From Bradyrhizobium daqingense (GTDB lineage Bacteria; Pseudomonadota; Alphaproteobacteria; Rhizobiales; Xanthobacteraceae), in contig NZ_CP088014.1 of NCBI RefSeq assembly GCF_021044685.1, positions 6,186,001 to 6,250,000 on the forward strand: 64,000 bases of DNA. Direction: 5' to 3'. Of this stretch, positions 61,429 to 64,000 are shown in pieces (the stretch's first letter is position 1; every line of letters starts with the position of its first letter). A program made the position numbers and the translations under genes. The notes under the pieces were generated by a model that worked only from the letters and a program-made list of their open reading frames with translations, was not told the DNA's origin and did not search any database.

Positions 61429-62052
61429 ATGTTTGATTTCAGGGGACAGGGGAAGGTGCTGGCGCTGGCCGCCATGCTCTTCGGGATCAGCGCAGCAGCG
61501 CAGGCCGGCGAGAGCCGACTGCTCTATGCGAGCCTCGGCGACACCACGCGTGCGCCGATCGGCTGGGTCGAATTCTGTGCGGACAACGCCGCTCAGTGCA
61601 AGGGCGCGCCGACGCAGGCACGCGACATCGTGATGTCGCAGGCGGCATGGCGCGACCTCGTCAAGGTCAATCGCTGGGTCAACGAGACCGTGAAGCCTTT
61701 GACCGACCAGGAGCACTGGGGCGTGATCGAGAAGTGGTCGCTGCCGACCGACGGTTACGGCGACTGTGAAGACTACGTGCTGTTGAAGCGCAAGATGCTG
61801 ATGGATGCCGGATGGCCGCGCGAGGCCCTGCTCATCACCGTCGTGCGCGACAAGAAGGGCGAAGGTCACGCCGTGCTGACGGTGAAAACCGACAAGGGCG
61901 AGTTCGTTCTCGACAATCAGAACGAGAACGTCCTGGCCTGGACGGAGACCGGCTACCGCTTCGTCAAGCGCCAGTCGCAGAGCGATCCCAACGTCTGGGT
62001 CTCGCTCGGCGATACCAAGCCGGCGGTCTCCACCGCCAGCGCGAGAGATTAG
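61429..62052 (+). CDS. Exported BTLCP transglutaminase-like cysteine protein
   Basis: A 207-residue protein starting MFDFRGQGKVLALAAMLFGI, with a signal peptide ending AQA-GES. It has the bacterial transglutaminase-like cysteine proteinase set: Cys113 (YGDCEDYVLLK), His147 (GEGHAVLTVK) and Asp162/Asn163 (VLDNQNENVLAW). The LapG-type periplasmic proteases that control adhesin release belong to this family, though many members are uncharacterised. The gene stands alone, preceded by a triple inverted-repeat leader. The ATG ten codons earlier is less likely. Confidence 0.88.
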   Translation: MFDFRGQGKVLALAAMLFGISAAAQAGESRLLYASLGDTTRAPIGWVEFCADNAAQCKGAPTQARDIVMSQAAWRDLVKVNRWVNETVKPLTDQEHWGVIEKWSLPTDGYGDCEDYVLLKRKMLMDAGWPREALLITVVRDKKGEGHAVLTVKTDKGEFVLDNQNENVLAWTETGYRFVKRQSQSDPNVWVSLGDTKPAVSTASARD

Positions 62053-62169
62053 GAACGAGACAACAGGTTACGCGACCCGGTCACATCCCCACCCCTCCCC
62101 GTCCCAGACCGGTTCGCGCGCGGCCAGCCATCCCCCAATGGCTGGCCGCAACTTTTCGAGGATGCGCAA

Positions 62170-63915
62170 TCAGCCCTGTGACGCCCACGGCACCCGCGCG
62201 GCGGTGAAATCGCGCCACGTGCCTTGCAGTGATGGCTGGACGCCGATCGAGGCGCGCGCCTGCCAGCCGGCGATGGCCGCGGCGGCGACGGCGCTGTCGG
62301 GCTCGGCATCGAGCCCCTCGAGCAGCGATGCCGTGACCGCCATGTCGTTGAAGGCGCCGAGTTCCTCCTGCAGAGCGGCGAGCCGGCGCGAGAAGCGCTT
62401 GGTGGATTTGCGATCCTCGTAGAGCGGCAGCAGGAACTCGCTGAGATAGCGCAGCCGCTTGGTCGCGAGCCGCACCCGATGCAGCTGTTCCACGGAAAGC
62501 GATTTGAAACGGCGGCCCCGCTTGAGCAGCTTCACATATTGCTCCGACAGGATACGCTGGGCAAAATTGACCGCGGGCTCGGCGAGCCGGCCGAGATCTT
62601 CGGCAGGGACATCGCTGCGCCAGCCCCGCGCCTCGATCCAGTTGCCAAGGCCGATCAGGAATAGTGCACAGCGGCGATCGGCGAGCGCATGATGCGCCTT
62701 GCGATAGGCGCCGGACTGCCGCTGGGCCGCAGCCCGGCCGAGCGCATCGAAGCCGGCGACGGAAGGACAGGCCTTCGCGATCGTCGGCAGGGTTTCGAGC
62801 TGGAACACGTCCCAATCGCGCGCGGCGGACAGATCCTGCGCCAGCCATTTGGCTTCCGAGCGCAGCGCGTCGAGATTGCTGAGCGTGCCGACCGATCGCA
62901 TCAGGTCCAGAGCCGACCGGAGCCGACGCAGCGCGACGCGGAGTTGATGCACGCCCTCCGGATTGCGGCCGTCCTCGGCCGCCGGCAGCGACTGCAGCAG
63001 ATGCAGGAAGCAGGAGCGCAGGATCGTTGCGAAGGCGTCGTCGAGCGTGACTGAAGGATCGAGGCGAAGTTTGCGCGGACGGCGGGCCGCCGGCGGCACG
63101 CCCGCTGCGAGATCGAAGCCGCGCGCCGATTTGCTGCGGATGGACGGCTTCACCACCCCGTGCTCGGCCAGCCGCAACGCGATCTCGTAGATCGTGCTCG
63201 CGCTGCCATCCTTGAGCTCCAGCTCGATCTCGCTCACCGGCATCGACCGATCGCCGGCCGCCAGCTCGCCACGGTCGAAGGCGACCTCCACCGTTCCCGA
63301 CGGCAAATCGACGATCCGGGCGTGGCGATGGGTGTCGGCGGTGAAGACGGCTTCGAGCGCCTGCGCTTCGAGAACGCCGCGAAGCTTCTCCGGGACGAAG
63401 GGCATCGCCAAAGCAAGATCGGGCGCGAGCGAAGGCACGCTCGCCTCCCACTCGCCACGACGCAGCGGATCATCCGCGGCATCGGTCTTCACGGTCTGCA
63501 CGAAGCGCGCCCCGCTCTGGCGCACCCGCAGGCTGAGGCCGTTGCGCCGAAGCGTCCGCTCGGGCGTGTCGTAATAGACGGACTTCAGATGCTTCCGCGA
63601 GCCCTTGTTCCGCGCATGCGCCGCGATGACTGGCGCGGCGTTGAAATGCGCCATGCGATCGGCATCGACGATGAGCTTGAGCTCGATTTCGCCGGCGGGC
63701 TTTGCGGTGGCGGCCGACCGAGTTGACGGAGGGGTCGCGTCTTGCGATGGCGTCTGATCAATCACAGCGCCCTCGGTATTCGCGGGTTCCGCGCCGTCCT
63801 CAATTTGCCTCAGGAAGCCCGCAGCGACTTGCGTTCTCTTGTTGTCCTTGGGAGCAGGATTGGCGTCCCGCGCGCTCGGTGTCTTGCGAAGCGGCGCTGC
63901 GTCTGATTTTAGCAT
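62170..63915 (-). CDS. CYTH-CHAD inorganic polyphosphate-binding protein
   Basis: A 581-residue protein. After a variable N-terminal ~75 residues comes a CYTH domain (EIELKLIVDADRMAHFNAAP; YYDTPERTLRRNGLSLRVRQ; FVQTVKT), the fold of adenylate cyclase/triphosphatase enzymes. The C-terminal half is a CHAD domain (GVHQLRVALRRLRSALDLMR; QLHRVRLATKRLRYLSEFLL), whose conserved His and Arg/Lys residues bind polyphosphate. Tripolyphosphatase activity or polyphosphate granule association is expected. The start ATG (MLKSDAAPLRK) lies close to the window end; nothing is seen in 63916-64000. Confidence 0.92.
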   Translation of the reverse strand: MLKSDAAPLRKTPSARDANPAPKDNKRTQVAAGFLRQIEDGAEPANTEGAVIDQTPSQDATPPSTRSAATAKPAGEIELKLIVDADRMAHFNAAPVIAAHARNKGSRKHLKSVYYDTPERTLRRNGLSLRVRQSGARFVQTVKTDAADDPLRRGEWEASVPSLAPDLALAMPFVPEKLRGVLEAQALEAVFTADTHRHARIVDLPSGTVEVAFDRGELAAGDRSMPVSEIELELKDGSASTIYEIALRLAEHGVVKPSIRSKSARGFDLAAGVPPAARRPRKLRLDPSVTLDDAFATILRSCFLHLLQSLPAAEDGRNPEGVHQLRVALRRLRSALDLMRSVGTLSNLDALRSEAKWLAQDLSAARDWDVFQLETLPTIAKACPSVAGFDALGRAAAQRQSGAYRKAHHALADRRCALFLIGLGNWIEARGWRSDVPAEDLGRLAEPAVNFAQRILSEQYVKLLKRGRRFKSLSVEQLHRVRLATKRLRYLSEFLLPLYEDRKSTKRFSRRLAALQEELGAFNDMAVTASLLEGLDAEPDSAVAAAAIAGWQARASIGVQPSLQGTWRDFTAARVPWASQG

Positions 63916-64000
63916 CTACGATAACATGACAGTTCAATGACAGAGCCACAGCATATAGCTGGACTGGTCCGCGATGAACAGTAGCCTTGAGCTTTCCCGG

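Overview
The window looks like a piece of an alphaproteobacterial chromosome, most likely Bradyrhizobium or a close relative. This is an inference from the high G+C content, the gene families present (DUF2336, BTLCP-type transglutaminase-like protein, COG3904 periplasmic protein, Omp25/31-type porin), the frequent GTG/TTG starts, CtrA-like TTAA-N7-TTAA boxes and several families of dispersed palindromic repeats. No rRNA, intact tRNA or CRISPR array was found.

Positions 1-5977 are the end of a genomic island. It holds the C-terminus of one tyrosine recombinase, an XRE repressor facing a GIY-YIG-like nuclease gene across two near-identical 12-bp palindromes, a truncated protein translationally coupled to the nuclease, a decayed DUF2130 gene, and a complete integrase. 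The integrase lies beside a tRNA-Thr 3' fragment, which is the attachment-site scar. Chromosomal backbone begins just after the CCA of that fragment.

Positions 5978-22550 carry housekeeping and envelope genes: two methyltransferases, small conserved proteins, an outer-membrane beta-barrel protein, a lipoprotein, a TPR protein, a penicillin-binding-like serine hydrolase, an S10 carboxypeptidase, NAD kinase, a response regulator followed by an Hpt protein (a phosphorelay without a local kinase), a DUF2336 protein, a lytic-transglycosylase-like protein with a CtrA box, hisI, folE and a NifU/IscU-like scaffold. An IS5-type element (22667-24190) sits exactly on the stop codon of a COG3904 gene.

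Positions 24190-42412 contain YidD, a PDR-type reductase/MOSC/MFS operon with a divergent XRE-cupin regulator, an APC permease operon, an alpha/beta-hydrolase lipoprotein, an MFS exporter, thrS, a nitroreductase, a Tat-exported serine hydrolase and a GGDEF/EAL protein. An IS3 element (42491-43854) and about 1 kb of dispersed repeats follow.

Positions 44807-64000 hold a secreted proline-rich protein, a patatin phospholipase, a CBS protein, a rhomboid protease, a PAS protein, a DJ-1/PfpI protein, a GNAT acetyltransferase, a polyglycine-tailed secreted protein, a DEAD-box helicase, a zinc alcohol dehydrogenase coupled to a VOC protein, another methyltransferase, a P-loop kinase, two MFS transporters, a PilZ protein, a BTLCP protein behind three consecutive inverted repeats, and a CYTH-CHAD protein. 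The most unusual material is the island nuclease module with its paired operators, the stop-codon IS insertion, and several palindromic intergenic signals.
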